Origin: Podospora pseudoanserina
Taxonomy: Eukaryota > Ascomycota > Sordariomycetes > Sordariales > Podosporaceae
Assembly (NCBI RefSeq): GCF_035222485.1
Contig: NC_085920.1
Coordinates: 7,054,001 to 7,118,000 of the forward strand
Direction: 5' to 3'
Length of the DNA stretch: 64,000 bases
Shown: positions 31,883 through 44,331 of the stretch, piece by piece
Layout: the number at the start of each line of letters is the position of its first letter
Position numbering within the stretch: position 1 is the first letter of the stretch
Notes under the pieces: generated by a model
Seen by the model: only the letters and a program-made list of their open reading frames with translations
What the model was told of the DNA's origin: nothing
The model's database searches: none
Program-made: the position numbers and the translations under genes

Positions 31883-34800
31883 GCAGATGTCGCCTTTGAG
31901 ATTTCGTGGCCCCGTTGTGACCCCTATAGACGCAAAGTGGGTGCCTTTCCGCCAGATTCGCTTCCTTTGGGACGCTTTTTATGTCCGGGCCGAATAGGTG
32001 CCCTTTGAAAGAGCCTCAACCGAGAGGGTTACCCTTTTGGTGATCACCGAAGGGGCGGGTTGGGTTGCCTGAGTGTGCCAATCAGCCTCAATTCCTTACT
32101 GCGCACAAAAGAAACAGAGAAGCAGGTTTGACAATACCTACCGCTTCCCTGATGCGGGTGGTGATGAGGTGACTCTTGAGTGTAGCGACGACTAAAGCCG
32201 CATACCATCTGCCACCTTGACAGCAAACTCCACAATGGAGCCTCGTAACGAATCTCGGTGAGGGCGTGATAGGCCAGAGGTGACCGAGGCAAAAAAAAGA
32301 AAAAGGGGGAGACTGGAAGGTTATGACGACAAGGTACAGAAGAAGGTGGCATATGACGAGACCATAGTGGGCGTCTCCCGAACCAGTGACCTCGGCGAGA
32401 AAGATGCGGTGGGTGATATTGGAAAGCAAAGCTGTTGGGTAGGTATCGCCTCTTAATAAGAACGAGTTGCCGCGTCCAGATTTGGATTAAGATGCAGGAT
32501 CAGGGTGGAGTAACACTTCTCTCCAATCAAGACGAACATGTTTGAGCTAGACCAGGTCCAGTAAAGAAGGGGGCTTGTAGTGTGGAAGGGGGGTGGTGGA
32601 CACTTGACGGTCACTTGGATGGGAGGTATGTAAGAGGTACTACTACTGAGTACGCCTCCCGGTATGTGTGCACATACATGCCAAAAGACCAAAAGGACGG
32701 CAGCGGATCGAGTCACCACAGGCGGTGGGCAGGACCGGTGAGATGGGCGGGGACAACCGCAGGAGCCGGTCCGGCATGGTCAGATACACGGGGCTTTCAG
32801 AGGGGCAACAGCCGTAGGTGCATGGGGGGGAGTGCAAAGTGCAAATTACCGAAGGAATATGATAGAGAAGAGAGGTAAGCCAAGGTGCCAGTGGTGGGTG
32901 GTGGAAGATGGTTGGATCAAGAGGCTCTCGGACCTGGCACCCAGGTGACTCTCATGCTGGGCAACACTGAACAGGCGGACCGAGTCTGGGCTCGCTCCTG
33001 GTTGATCCCATCCAAAAGCAAAACGCAACAGCCGGAGAGCTTCTGCTGTTGTGGTAGCACACATCCCGCTGACAGCTCCCACCCTCGTGTCCTTACTCCG
33101 TCACCCGTCCGTGGGGCGGTCGGCCGGCGCGCGCGCGCGTGTGTGTGCGTGTGTGTGTGTGTGTGTGGTGTGCACGGCAGTGGGGTGGACTTCGAGGTGA
33201 GGTGGAGGGAAGAATGGGCACGAGGGAGAAACAGAGATGTGAGAGAAAAATTCTTGCGTTGCATCACTTCGAGATTGTTGTCAGCGGTGGTATTGGTGCT
33301 AGTAACGATACGGGAAGAAATACACCGTATCGTAACAGCCGCACCAATTGCAACTAGTTGACTCGCTGGTTTCCGCATGTTCTTGTTCAGGGTTCAGAAA
33401 TAGCCCTCTCAGGGATGATCAATGCTGTCGACAACTTGTCGATACATATAAATCCAGGACCCAAGAATAGACGAGGCGAGTGAAGCGGTCGGTATTGTTA
33501 CGGTACGGCTTCTTAAAATGCATTTTCCGAGAACGGCAAGTGGGGAGGAGTGGTCTAACATCCAACGCCCCGCACCTCTCTGGCTGCTTCTTCAACAAAC
33601 TACCACTGGGGAAGCGGGATGCCGGTGACAGACAAGATGGCGATGTGACAAGCAATATGTAGAGGGTAGAGGTTGCGGCATGTGGCCCGAGCAAGCCACA
33701 CGGTGCATCAGATGGACTTCACCGTGCGAAGAAATCTGATACATGTCGTCAGGGTCAATGCCAATCCGATATATTGCAACCCTCCTGAGAAGGTGGTGGT
33801 CGTGGATTGGGGGCATGATTGTTCTCCAATCTCCAATTATCGCAGGATCCGCCTCCCATGATATCTTGACCTATGCTGGGTTTGGTCACTTGGTTTCTCC
33901 GGTTCGGGCCTGGGCGTCGGAAGCAGACGTTGAGAATCTGGACATGGTCGATATCCTCTGCGCGCTGGTGTTCAGTGATTGGTCGGTGTAGCTGATAGAG
34001 ATTTGAAAGATGCCGCGAAAGGCGACAGCCCTCCCGATCACCGAGGATAGAGATCAAGGCCAGGCAAAGCACCGATGACCCGTCACACAGTGCAATTGTT
34101 TGCGCCTGTTCGCGATTACAGCTACCCCCGGGCGGGCTGTAAACGCAGCTCGGTAGCGGATAGAGCACGGCATATCGGGATTCATCTTCCTCAAGCTCTG
34201 GTTCTGTGAAATATTGGGCCGTCAGCATGAACATAAATTGCCGAGAGGGTCAGGAGGACAACCCTGACGTTGAATCGGGTGTCTTGGTCTGAATGGCGCA
34301 CACACAACGCCCGTAACACCCTCCGTCATCTCTGCCAGACCGCCAGCGCCCAGTGGCTCCGTGGGCGTGGGGAGTCCCCAGTTGGGAGGTGTGTCGACGG
34401 CGCGGGAGAGCTTGTCAGAATGGAGTGGTACCTCCAGTACAGATACGGTAATCGGAAAGGGTGTACTGAGAGGTATCCAGGTCAGTCATTGACCCTACCC
34501 AGCTGGACTCTACTCACCTCCTGGTCTGCACGAGCGGCTCGATGGCCAGCTCTAAATTCCGGGTAGCTGCAGTGGAACACCTGAGGAAGATCTGTCGAAG
34601 GTTTGTTGGGAGAAAAGGGCCCAATCTCGGCCTTCTGTCGTCCGATGCCAAGCCGCGCTGCTGGGTCCTTCTTGCCCCGCTATGAACGTTGTATTTAATA
34701 CCGGCCGCACCTTGATGGCCAGTGGGTGCCTTAATTGTCATCCAAATTTTGGACACTGGCCCGGAAGCTCATCAGATCTCACATCATGGTGAGGCCATTG

Positions 34801-37800
34801 TCTGGTATTTTCACTGTTGGATCTTACCACGAAGCGTCGCGACCCTCGGGTTTCCCACCAAAGCAAGCCAGACACATCCAGAGCAGGTGGATTTTTGCTC
34901 CCCCGAATCTTGATCGAACCCCAACTCCAGAGAGGAGCTGGTCGACATGCATGTAACCTGGCCCAACCAACCGATCGTCTTTTTCACATCAATGAAACCT
35001 ACGGGAGCCGTCACCATCAGAGACATTTTCACATGTTGCACAAGACGGCTATAGGCAAGTCTCGTGCCCTCGTATTGCCTGCCGCGATTACTTTCAGAAG
35101 CCTCCTCCATGCTCGTTTCTCCTGCCGCTGATGGTGTTGCCATATGACGCATCTCAGCCTGAACAGACGACACGCAAGACATTGAAAGTGAATGGCAGGC
35201 CTGGGTTACTGCCATCCCGTCCTTTATCAACCACCCCCACGCCTGGCCGAAATCCCCTCATCAAGTTTTTGTCAACCCTCCTGTGGCCCTCAGCTCGACT
35301 ACCAGCCATCTCGGCGCTGCAAGGCACAGAAGCTTGCATCTGGGAGGATTCTCTCGTTTTACAACCTGGCTTGGCCCTGCAACGTGACGGTGAGTGTCCC
35401 CCTCCTCTTGACAGAGTACAGTGTACGTACGCGGCTTCCTCGTGGAAGCCAATGAATGGGAGATGTGCACCGGTCCACGTGCCCACCGCTCGCATCGATC
35501 CAGCAAAGCTCGACACGAGGCGCTCAAGAAGAGAGTACAGAGGGTGGGGTTCGGGGTTCACCACATGTGTGGGCATTTACTATCAACGATCCCGGGTGCT
35601 GCGTCCAAAATCTCCCAGCCTCAAGCCGCGGAGAATCCATCGCGACTGCAAAATCAAGGTCAGGAATGAGAAAGGAAACGAGCGGCGAAGCGGCTTCCGG
35701 CAAGCCCTGACCGACTCTTCTGACTTCCGAGATGTGGTGGCGTCTGATCTTGTGAACATAACTGGTCCTCAGCTCCTCAACGAAGCGCTGTCAAGAGCTG
35801 CGGTGGAACGTGGTGGCAGGTTAGGGTGAGGCGAGAATCGAAGACAACATGTTGACCGTCAACCCCTGAATAGGTAGCTGTGAGTGCGAAGTTCGCCGCC
35901 CCGGGCCGCCAATGACACAGAACATAACAGTCCAACTCCACCACATTCTTGAGCCTTTCGATGTCACGCTACCCGGTGGACAGTCCTGGAAAAGAGGAAT
36001 GATTCCCTGGTACTTTCTGTCGTTTTTGTGGACTAGACGAAGAAGTAATCCCAACGGAGGCGAACGAAGGACCCGGATCCTAGCCATCAGCCAGTCTTCG
36101 ACCTCAACCAAGGAGGAGAAGGGTCCCACGGAAGCCTCAACATGCAGGTGAAAATCTCACCTTGTCTCGTGACCTCAGTCTGATGTGCAGGCATCGATGC
36201 TAAGCCCAAGATCGTCCGCATCTACACCCGGCTCGACGTTTTGTACGTGTGGGGGAGAGGGGACCGTCCATGCAGCAGCAACAAAACGCAGGCTTAGCCT
36301 CCTGTACGGCCTTGAGTCGTTGGCTCGGCCTTTGCCCCTGGATGACACCGCCTGCTTGTTTGCTTTTGTTCCCGGGGGGTAAGCTGTGGTTTTCTAGCTG
36401 CTTGATCATGTCTCTTTATTGCTTACTCACGCACAAACAAAATCAACTGGTATAACGCTCGTCGAATCAGCAGGCCGGTCTTATCAAATTGTAATACTTG
36501 AGATCCGCACTAACAGGTTGCTCAACATATCTGGGGACTTGCGCAGGCGGACCTGTCAAAAGGCCCCAGGTTCTTTCCCCGCAAAATTGATGATGCTTTT
36601 TGCTGTATCACGAGGTACATCCTACGCATATCTTGGGGTACACTAGATGGGCAGTCGGTAACCTTTTGAAGCATGCAGACACATACATGACTTGTGGTAA
36701 ACTTGGTAAAAAGACGGAAGGCTGTTTCGATTAACAGCGATTTTCAACATCCGAGGGGAATACCCCGAGAAATACACCGCATTCTCGTGGCTTCCGAGCC
36801 GGTGAGAAACGATGATCGGTAGAGGTTGAAAAGGGGGTGCTGAAGTGTTACACACTGGACCGTCCAGCACGTCTCGATTCCCACTCTTAATTTTTTTTTT
36901 GAACTCTCTGGCCATATGTCTTTAGAATCTTTTGCCTTGTTCAAGTCCAGCAGCCTTTGACGACGTCCAAGTCCAAAACCCAGCAAGCAGGGTACTCACA
37001 TACTCTCGGGTATCACCGGCCCTCCTCTTGCCTTTCCACACCACCCCTCCCATCCTTCCAACTCCTATCTGCCGCCTCGACCGAACCCCCAGGCATCACA
37101 TCTCATATTTTGAGCATCATGATTTCAAAAGTCACATCGGAGAATCTACAACCCCAACGGTCTCAACAAACTCGGCAACTTTCCACCAGCTTTTAAAAAA
37201 AGAGTCTAGCCAGTTCCAGCTTCAACGTCTCATCCCAGACCTCACAGGTTTGATAGTTTCAAAGTGAAGCCCCTATTAACACTCACGATGGTTCTAGTCG
37301 ACAAGTAGCCCCCTCTCCAAAGTGTTGGAAAATGCCACGGGCAATAAATATACTCAGTCAACCCAGCAGTTAATTCCAAAAAGAAAGCCAAACCAATAAC
37401 TAACCAAACCCCCTCCCCCCCTTTCCCAAGACCTTCCCCAAGGTTCATCAGACATCATCTCCCGGTGCTTGCAAGAGTGCAAAATGTCAAGAAAACACTT
37501 CAGGACAAACCTCCCCAATGAACAGCGTAACCAGAAACCCCCCCAGCCTCCATAATATTCCCCCCCTCAAACGACCACCCCCATCACAAGCACCAATGAC
37601 CAGGAATCACAAACTTGCGGTAGGCAGACAAACTTGCATGCAAGAAGACGGATCCGGACTCGCTGCAACAGAGCGGGGGTGTTGCAGCTCTCTCTCCACC
37701 AAGGTCCCCTACCCTACCTTCACCTTGCTAAACTCGCGTTTCGGTTTCCTGTATTGCTCCTAGGAAAGAAAAAAACAAAAAAAAAATAAAAAAATCGTTC

Positions 37801-38239
37801 GATGTGGCTTGCTGGATGCAGGGGATTCAAGATGTGATGCCTCACCGCCATGACACCACAAGGACACCCACAAGGACACCCACACACTGAAAGATCTGGC
37901 CAAGGAAGATGATCCTCCCGCGGGGCAACCCACAGAACATCTACGGGGGTGGGAATGGGGGTCGACACCACCATTGTCTCGTCATCAAAGATAGGGACAT
38001 GTGGCAGTCACATACAGTCACTCACTGGCAGCAGCAAAAATATCTCAGCGGGAGAGCAGTGCAGTTATTGGGGGCCGAATCCTGACCCGGGTGTGGTATC
38101 TAGTTAAGCCAGGAGGCTCAATGTGCTGTCATGAGCCTAACCTAAAGTGACATCCGCTAACGCCATCCTTTTTGATCCCAATTCCTGCTGCCCGTTTCCC
38201 CGTTGATTCATCAAGCACCAAACCCACTTCTCAGTGAAT
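31883..38239. other. Gene-poor 6.4 kb between D-lactate dehydrogenase and eS4
   Basis: Many ORFs of 60-232 codons occur on both strands, but they overlap each other, are rich in Cys/Trp/Arg and show no motif, signal peptide or conserved pattern that I recognise. The largest (plus, 35131-35829) is treated as chance. A GC/GT microsatellite lies at 33127-33172 and a short inverted repeat at 33301-33336. No transposase, reverse transcriptase, tRNA or rRNA was seen. The last part (37700-38239) is the 3' side of eS4. Long promoters or noncoding RNAs are possible but unsupported. Confidence 0.4.
33127..33172. repeat. GC/GT dinucleotide microsatellite
   Basis: Seven GC units run into a GT array interrupted once by a C. 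The alternating purine-pyrimidine order is the kind that can form Z-DNA. No gene covers it. Confidence 0.85.
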
Positions 38240-39397
38240 TTAGTTGCCAAGGGCGCGCTTGCGGTCACGCTCCTCAGCAATGGTGAGCTTGACACCCTTG
38301 CCCTTGGGCAGGGAGATCCAAGGCTTGTCCTGGCCAATGACGAAAACGTTGGTCTCACGGGTGGCGAACGAGTTGTCAATAGCATCCTTGAGGTGGACAA
38401 TGTTGAAACCACCATCGTGACGTTCGCGGTGGGTGATGACACCAACACGACCCATGTTACGACCGCCGGTAACCATGGCGATGGCACCAGTGTCGAACTT
38501 GATGAAGTCCTCGATCTTGCCAGTCTCAAGGTTGATCTTGACGGTGTCGTTGACCTTGATCAAGGGGTCGGGGTAGCGGATGCTGTCGAATATCGTCAGC
38601 TAAACTGGGGCAGAAATTTAACGTACCAACCGTATAGATCCAGTGCTTGTGTTGGGCCAATCGTGGGGCAGAGTTTCCCCCTCTTCATCGCCACATCATA
38701 GTGGAAAGTCTCGAGAGAGAGAGAAATTGCCCGCACGATGTCAACCAAAGCTTGGTCCAACGGCTGATAGATGTCGGAAGAACTCACGTTCTCGCATCAT
38801 GCGTAACCAAGAATGGGACACCACCACGGCCGAGCTGAACACGCTTGACCTTGCCGAGCTTGTACTTGGACTCCTCGTCACCGATGCGGTGGACGGTGAA
38901 GCGACCCTTGGTGTCGTAGACGAGACGGAAGTTCTCGCCAGTCTTCTCGATGCTGATGACGTCCATGAAGCCGGCGGGGTAGGTCATGTCGGTGCGGACC
39001 TTGCCGTCAACCTTGACCAGGCGCTGCATGAGGATGGCGCGGGTCTCGCGGAAGTTGAGCGCATACTTGAGTCTGTTGCGGACGAAGACAATCAAGGGCA
39101 TGCAGTCGCGGAGCTTGTGAGGACCAGCGGATGGGCGAGGCGCATAGACACCGGACAGCTTGTCCAGGAGCCAGTGGCTGGGGGCGCTAAGGCGCTTCTG
39201 GTGCTTCTTTCTGTTGCCAAAGAGTCAGCATCGCGAGATTTCACGACTGATTGAGTGTAGTCATCGGCGGAGCGTTGACAATCATGAACCACCAATTTCC
39301 AAGAACCCGACATCTTTCGACATTGTTTTCTTCGTAACTGGCGATTCGAATCTCAACGAAGGCTGGGGGTCAGGTAGACTTACGGTCCTCTACCCAT
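38240..39397 (-). CDS. RPS4: 40S ribosomal protein eS4 (S4e)
   Basis: Exons 39397-39384 (only 14 bases), 39210-38788 and 38582-38240 give 259 residues; introns are 173 and 205 bp. The start [20 protein letters not shown] and [20 protein letters not shown] are universally conserved in eS4. The S4-type RNA-binding part follows ([20 protein letters not shown]), then the KOW/C-terminal part ([20 protein letters not shown]) and the tail [11 protein letters not shown]. It is a structural protein of the small subunit. A tiny first exon followed by an intron is typical of fungal ribosomal-protein genes and confirms the start. TTAGGG/CCCTA words lie upstream (39498-39506 and 39634-39645). Length is right for fungi (about 260). 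Confidence 0.98.
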
Positions 39398-40445
39398 TTT
39401 GGCGGCTGTTGTCGATGTGCTGGTCGAAGGAAAACGGAATCACAGATCGCGAAGTGGGAAGAAGCACCAAATCAATGAAAAATAATTTGTGGCTCGGAAA
39501 CCCTAGCGAATTTGGTGGGGACAGGAAGCGGTGGAGTTTGGCAGAAAGGCTGGTCTGTGCTCGACGTTCACCTCAGCCCAAGAAGTGGGACCCGCTGTGG
39601 CAGCTCTTGCCTGTGCTCTGCCACAGATTGGGGGGTTAGGGTTTTCCGCTGACCATGATTATCACCACGAGAGATGTCGGCAAAGAATCAGCACTAAGAA
39701 CAGCGAACAACCCTCGATTTATGTTACAGACCGAGGCACCCTGAATGTACTCAAACTCAATATCTTTTCCACTCACTACTCCCAGGCTTGATCCCACCAG
39801 CAATGACAAGCTCAAGCAAGCAGACAGCTAGCAAAGACTGAACCAAGCCATGGGGATAGTGTAGCTACAAAATGCTAGAACACACGTAGACAAAAAACGA
39901 GCCCTAGCCAACCTTTGACCAAAAAGGAAGAACAAATCGAGATGATGCTTTCCGTTCTGTCCAAAGGCAGCCCATAGATTGCTCTCTTCTTCTAAACCTG
40001 TAAGTTGTAGTAGTAAGCTGTGATGATATGTTTTGGTTATCTGCCCACAGTAGGATGGTGCCGCCATAAGGGAACCATTGCGTATCCCCAGGACAGATAG
40101 ATGGTGATATCAAACATCAAACAACAAGCGAGAAACAGAAAGAGGCACGTAGCCAAAAAAAAAAAAAAAAAAAAAAAAACAATCAAAAAAAAAAAAAAAC
40201 AATCAAAAAACAATCAAAAAACAAACAAAAAAACAAACAAACAAACCAACAAAAAAAAACAAAAAACACAAAAGTAAACAGAAACTTTCAGGTGTCTGGT
40301 AACGACAGGTATGTATATCCCAATCTATTTCAAGCACAGCAATCCCCCCAAACACCGGACGAAAGACTCCGAAAATGAAAAAAAAATGTGATACACACGT
40401 GGTGAGAGTTCTGGTCCCACGGCTAGCAACCAACTCGTACCCAGC
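39398..40445. promoter_or_regulatory. eS4 promoter and 3' region of the Myb telobox gene
   Basis: Contains AAACCCTAG at 39498-39506 and GGTTAGGGTTTT at 39634-39645, about 105 and 240 bases upstream of the eS4 ATG. TTAGGG/AACCCTA words are known elements of ribosomal-protein promoters in several ascomycetes, bound by Tbf1-like Myb proteins; their use here is inferred. An A-rich tract (40155-40273) built from A-runs and CAAAC/CAATC units lies near the 3' end of the next gene. No ORF is convincing. Confidence 0.5.
40155..40273. repeat. A-rich low-complexity tract with CAATC and CAAAC interruptions
   Basis: A homopolymer of about 25 A is followed by repeated AATCAAAAAAC and CAAACAAAC units. On the minus strand it is a T-rich region lying 170-290 bases past the stop of the Myb gene, so it may serve as 3' processing DNA. 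Confidence 0.8.
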
Positions 40446-42209
40446 TCATCTGTTCTGTGGTATGCGAGGATCCGCTGCTGGCGAGGCACTGCTAGACGTG
40501 CCATCAGGCCTCATCTGGTCGCCGACCGCCAGGGGGTCGTCCAGTAGCAGCCGCCCAATATTGATTCCCGATCCTCCGGTCTCGTTATTCATATCAAAAA
40601 CACCAGTGAGACCGGGCAAAGAGTCCGTGGACTCGTAGTAGCTCGAGGCTGTTGTCCATCGCGCCATCTCTTCCTTAGACCCAGATCGGTTCAGCTGTGG
40701 CTCTAACGGATTTGTACTGGCAGAAGCTAGCGACTTCTCGATGGTTGTGTTGACTGATGGCTCCAGCAAGTTGTTCCTGCGGCTGGCATCTGCAATCTGG
40801 AGAGTGCCCTTTTCGATCTGGTTGTAGACATCTGGATACTTGTTTCTGACTCTGTCACGGAGATCGGTAGGCTGTCGACTGGAGAGGTTGTACTTTGGAT
40901 CCCGCTGGATCTTGGTCCACGATGGCCCATATTGTTCGAGACCGTGAAGAATCTGCCTGTCATCCTCATCGGTGAACGGCCGTCGTTCCCGACGGTGTGA
41001 TTTCTTGAAAGGGCCGCAAATTCCAAGCTCGACCAGGTCCTCCATTTTTTTCCTGTGAGCCCTGCTCTTCCTTACTTTGGGTGGCGGGTCCGAGTCTGGC
41101 TGTGCTGACGATAATTGCTGATCTGGTTCGGCAGCCACGACGCCTGGTCGTTCGCCACTCAAGATATCGTCGAGGTGCAGGCCATTCTTGGGTCTCGAAG
41201 TGTCACTTGGCGGATTTGGCTCAGACGTCGGGGTCGGGGCATTCCCATTCTTGGAGCGCTTTTTGACCAGCTGCCCTCGCAACTCATCAGGGCAGCATGT
41301 TCTGAATCGGTCTTTGAGATCTCCCGCGGACCGGCCGTTGAATTTGAACTCCGGATCCTCCAAGATATTTGTCCACTTCCCGACGCCGTGCTTGCTCACG
41401 CCAAGCAGAAGATTATTCGTCTCTTCATCCGTCCACTTTTTCCTCGGTTTTGTCGCCCGCCTCTTCGCCCTCAGTTCAACAATCTTGTCTAGTTCCGAGG
41501 GAGTCTGCGGCTGCGACTGCGGCTGCGGCTGCGATATCGGTTGGGGTAGCGGTTGAGCGCGGTGTTGCTGAAGGTGTAAAGGAAGAGATCTTTCTTCAAC
41601 GCCACCGAAGAGGCCCATGTTTGACGGTTCGCCATGATGATAAGGGTTCGAAGTGATCGGTGGGAAGACAGCGGCATTTGGTGGGGGCTGATGGAGGCCG
41701 GCAATGATGGGAGGCACTACGCCCCGTTGAACAAGCTGTGCTGATTTCTGCTTTTTCAGGGGCTGGGGTAGTTGGACAAAGTCGTCCTTGGTTGTAAGTG
41801 CGCGATGCCTCTTCTTGTTAGAGCCATCATCCTGAACCTCTTGAACATCGTCGACAATCCTGCGCAGTGAAAAGGGGGAAGGGGCAGCCGGCTCCGGTTC
41901 GCCAAGAAGGAGATGAAGGGGGCGGGCCAATGCCGTCAGTTGATTTGGATTGTCGAGAGAGGAAGGGTCTTCGGTCAGCGAGCCGATCCCTGGCAGTTGC
42001 GTGTTGTTGTTACTGACGGTCGAAATCGGCGGTATCAGGTTTGGACCATTTCGATCGCCTCGCTGGCTGACATCTGATTCGAGCGGGGGCAACGAGAGTG
42101 ATTGCGACTGTTCGACCGAGCCATCCAGGGGCAGGCTTTGGATCGGAGGAAGATCGGGGGTTTGTGAGTTGTTGAGGAGGTGTATTAACCTTGGCTCGAT
42201 CGTGGCCAT
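40446..42209 (-). CDS. Double-Myb telobox protein (TAY1/Teb1-like), predicted double-stranded TTAGGG binder
   Basis: An intronless frame of 587 residues. Two Myb-like domains are visible. The first, residues 256-308, has KKWTDEETNNLLLGVSKHGV, GKWTNILEDPEFKF and a telobox helix GDLKDRFRTC. The second, 410-462, has RPFTDEDDRQILHGLEQYGP, SWTKIQRDPKYNLSSR and TDLRDRVRNKYPD. The linker (310-410) and both ends are disordered and Pro/Gln/Ser-rich. Two telobox Mybs in one protein are known from Yarrowia Tay1 and S. pombe Teb1/Mug152, which bind telomere-type repeats at telomeres and in promoters, including those of histone or ribosomal genes. The helix VDLKDKWRN of classical teloboxes appears here as GDLKDRFRT and TDLRDRVRN. 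Binding to TTAGGG is an inference. The first Met of the frame is used; no lesion is seen. Confidence 0.85.
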   Translation of the reverse strand: MATIEPRLIHLLNNSQTPDLPPIQSLPLDGSVEQSQSLSLPPLESDVSQRGDRNGPNLIPPISTVSNNNTQLPGIGSLTEDPSSLDNPNQLTALARPLHLLLGEPEPAAPSPFSLRRIVDDVQEVQDDGSNKKRHRALTTKDDFVQLPQPLKKQKSAQLVQRGVVPPIIAGLHQPPPNAAVFPPITSNPYHHGEPSNMGLFGGVEERSLPLHLQQHRAQPLPQPISQPQPQSQPQTPSELDKIVELRAKRRATKPRKKWTDEETNNLLLGVSKHGVGKWTNILEDPEFKFNGRSAGDLKDRFRTCCPDELRGQLVKKRSKNGNAPTPTSEPNPPSDTSRPKNGLHLDDILSGERPGVVAAEPDQQLSSAQPDSDPPPKVRKSRAHRKKMEDLVELGICGPFKKSHRRERRPFTDEDDRQILHGLEQYGPSWTKIQRDPKYNLSSRQPTDLRDRVRNKYPDVYNQIEKGTLQIADASRRNNLLEPSVNTTIEKSLASASTNPLEPQLNRSGSKEEMARWTTASSYYESTDSLPGLTGVFDMNNETGGSGINIGRLLLDDPLAVGDQMRPDGTSSSASPAADPRIPQNR

Positions 42210-44331
42210 CGTGAAGTAATGACCTCGTGGAAGAGGGCATTGGGAAATTTGGAAGAAGGCAAGGCGAACCCAGGGAATTCCAGAGAGAGATGATCGAGAG
42301 GATATGTCGCGAGCGAGGTAGGATGACGCGGACGGCGAGATGGACAGGACGAGGGTTCGTACGTGTGTGTAAAACCACGGCAGGACTGTGAGCGAGTGGG
42401 AATCCGCATCCGTGGGAATCTAGATTGTAGCTGGAGGTGTTGTCGCAGCGTGTGCAGCAGCTGTGCAGGAAAAAGAAAGACAAGCTGGAAAGCTCGCTGG
42501 CGGCGCCTAGCCCCCTAGGTTTTGGACGTGATGGAAATCGGGTTGTGATCTAGACCACGCGCGAGGATGAGACATTCCTGCAGCTCTGGTTAGCTTTCGG
42601 TTGTGGGTACCTCAGCACTGCTCAGCTCGGCCCTGCTTGGCACCCAGCCCGCCAGAGTGGGTTGGAGGGAAGCCTTCTAGCACGTAGCACTAAAGTAGTG
42701 CCCGGCGCCTTCAACGACAACGGGGTCTGCCACTTTCTGCCTTTGCCCGGCCGCGGAATATAGAATTCCAGAACACGTGGAGCTGGGTGTCACAGCACGC
42801 AGGGAAGCCTATCAGATAGCATGGAAGCTTCAGTCAAAAGCTGAAAAGACATGCCAGAGGCCCAATATTTCCATCACGGGAACGCGGGGGAGGGCAGCCT
42901 GCCGATGTGGGTGGCTGAGGTACCACCTTAGCAGTCAACATCTACCATCTGCCAGAGAGCCGATCACCAACCGCCACACCAGCCGTGTCCATCTCCGTCG
43001 ATATCTCTTGGCCTCTCATTCCCCAGACAGGCATTTTGCCAAAGTTCCCGCTTTCCTGACCGACAGTTCATTCAGCTAGGGGGGCAGCAGGCAAACTTTC
43101 TTTTGGACGGCTTACCACTCCCCCGGGTTCCCAAACGAGTAAATGAAACCGGCCGACAACCCCATCTCCAATAGCACCCCCCTATTTTTCTTGCTCTTTT
43201 GATGTGACAAATCACTGGACCGCCAACATCCAATCGAGTGGCCTCTCAGCTTTGCATTCCCCATCCCCCACTCATTCTTGCGGGGGGCCACTTTGCGGAC
43301 AAGAAAGCCAAGGCCTGCTAACAGTGCAGCCGCCGCTGTTTATGCCTCGTATGCCCTGGTCATGAAAACATCAGATCAGTCATCGGATCAGGTTCCTACC
43401 AACCCCATGACCGCCCCGAAAACCTGCATCGAAGCCTTCAAAGCCTCAGTCTTCTTTCCACTGTTAGCCACCTCGATCAACTCTTCCAAACCACAACATA
43501 TGCCTGGCTTTGTAATCCATCTTCGATCCCCAGGAAATCGGGAGAAACCAATCCCCAAAACCCAGGACCCCCCAAGCCACACACCCATCAACCGAGCCGA
43601 TATCCGTCGGTGTACACGCTGACACACCCGCAGTGAAATAACGCCACCACCATTAGTCGTCCAACCCAACCACGTGTGCCGTGTCCCATTTTCTAGGAAC
43701 AAAAGAAAAGAGAGGGAAAAAAAACCTTTCAAAAGTGTTTCACAACAGTCGGCCATCAGCAGCCAGTGTGGGGATCATGACCATGTCATTGGCTGGAAGA
43801 TGCCGTCGAATGTCTTTCAAGTTTTCTGTTCACCGAGAGAAGAGTGGAGCACGACATGAACACCTTTTTATGTGATGCAGCAACATGTACGGCATGAGAG
43901 GGAGGGCAGGTCATGTTATGATGATGGGGGTCGTAGATGGGAATATGCCTAGTTCGCGAACCTCATCATTCTTCCAGAGGCCTAGAAAGTGATACCACCT
44001 AGGTATCCCTTGCTTCGTTCTTTTGGCTGGGTGACAAACCTGGATCTTGGAGAGGAAATCAATCAATTCTGGTATACAATCAGCCTTCGTGGAAGGTTTT
44101 GAGCAAATGTAGACATTCCGATGCATTGACACAACCAAAACGGCAAAGTTAACAACCACAGCAAAAAAAGGGGTTGAACAACCTCAATCTAATCAACTGA
44201 TACTATTCTACCCCTTGAACATCCGCAACCACTCACCCCAAAGCCCACATAGATACAACGTGGAGTGAACGAAAAAACATTATATTCATGCAAGCTACCG
44301 TTCAACAAAAGAAACCCCCCCATTTCACCCC
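42210..44331. other. Intergenic, Myb gene promoter to chitinase 3' end
   Basis: 2.1 kb with no protein-like ORF. The promoter of the minus-strand Myb gene lies at 42210-42500 or beyond. A short ORF at 42777-43079 and those at 43278-43756 overlap in opposite directions and look random. No repeat is seen. Confidence 0.45.

Noticed and set aside
35131-35829. 232-codon plus-strand ORF
   Set aside because: Composition is random (many Arg, Trp, Cys), opposite-strand ORFs of similar quality overlap it, and no motif or signal peptide is present.
31883-38239. Decayed transposon
   Set aside because: No terminal repeats, transposase or polymerase motifs, or strongly A/T-biased blocks were visible.
38583-39383. 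Possible C/D-box snoRNA in the eS4 introns
   Set aside because: ATGATG-like and CTGA words occur in both introns, but the CTGA words coincide with branch sites, no terminal stem closes, and spacing is poor. A snoRNA scan could decide.
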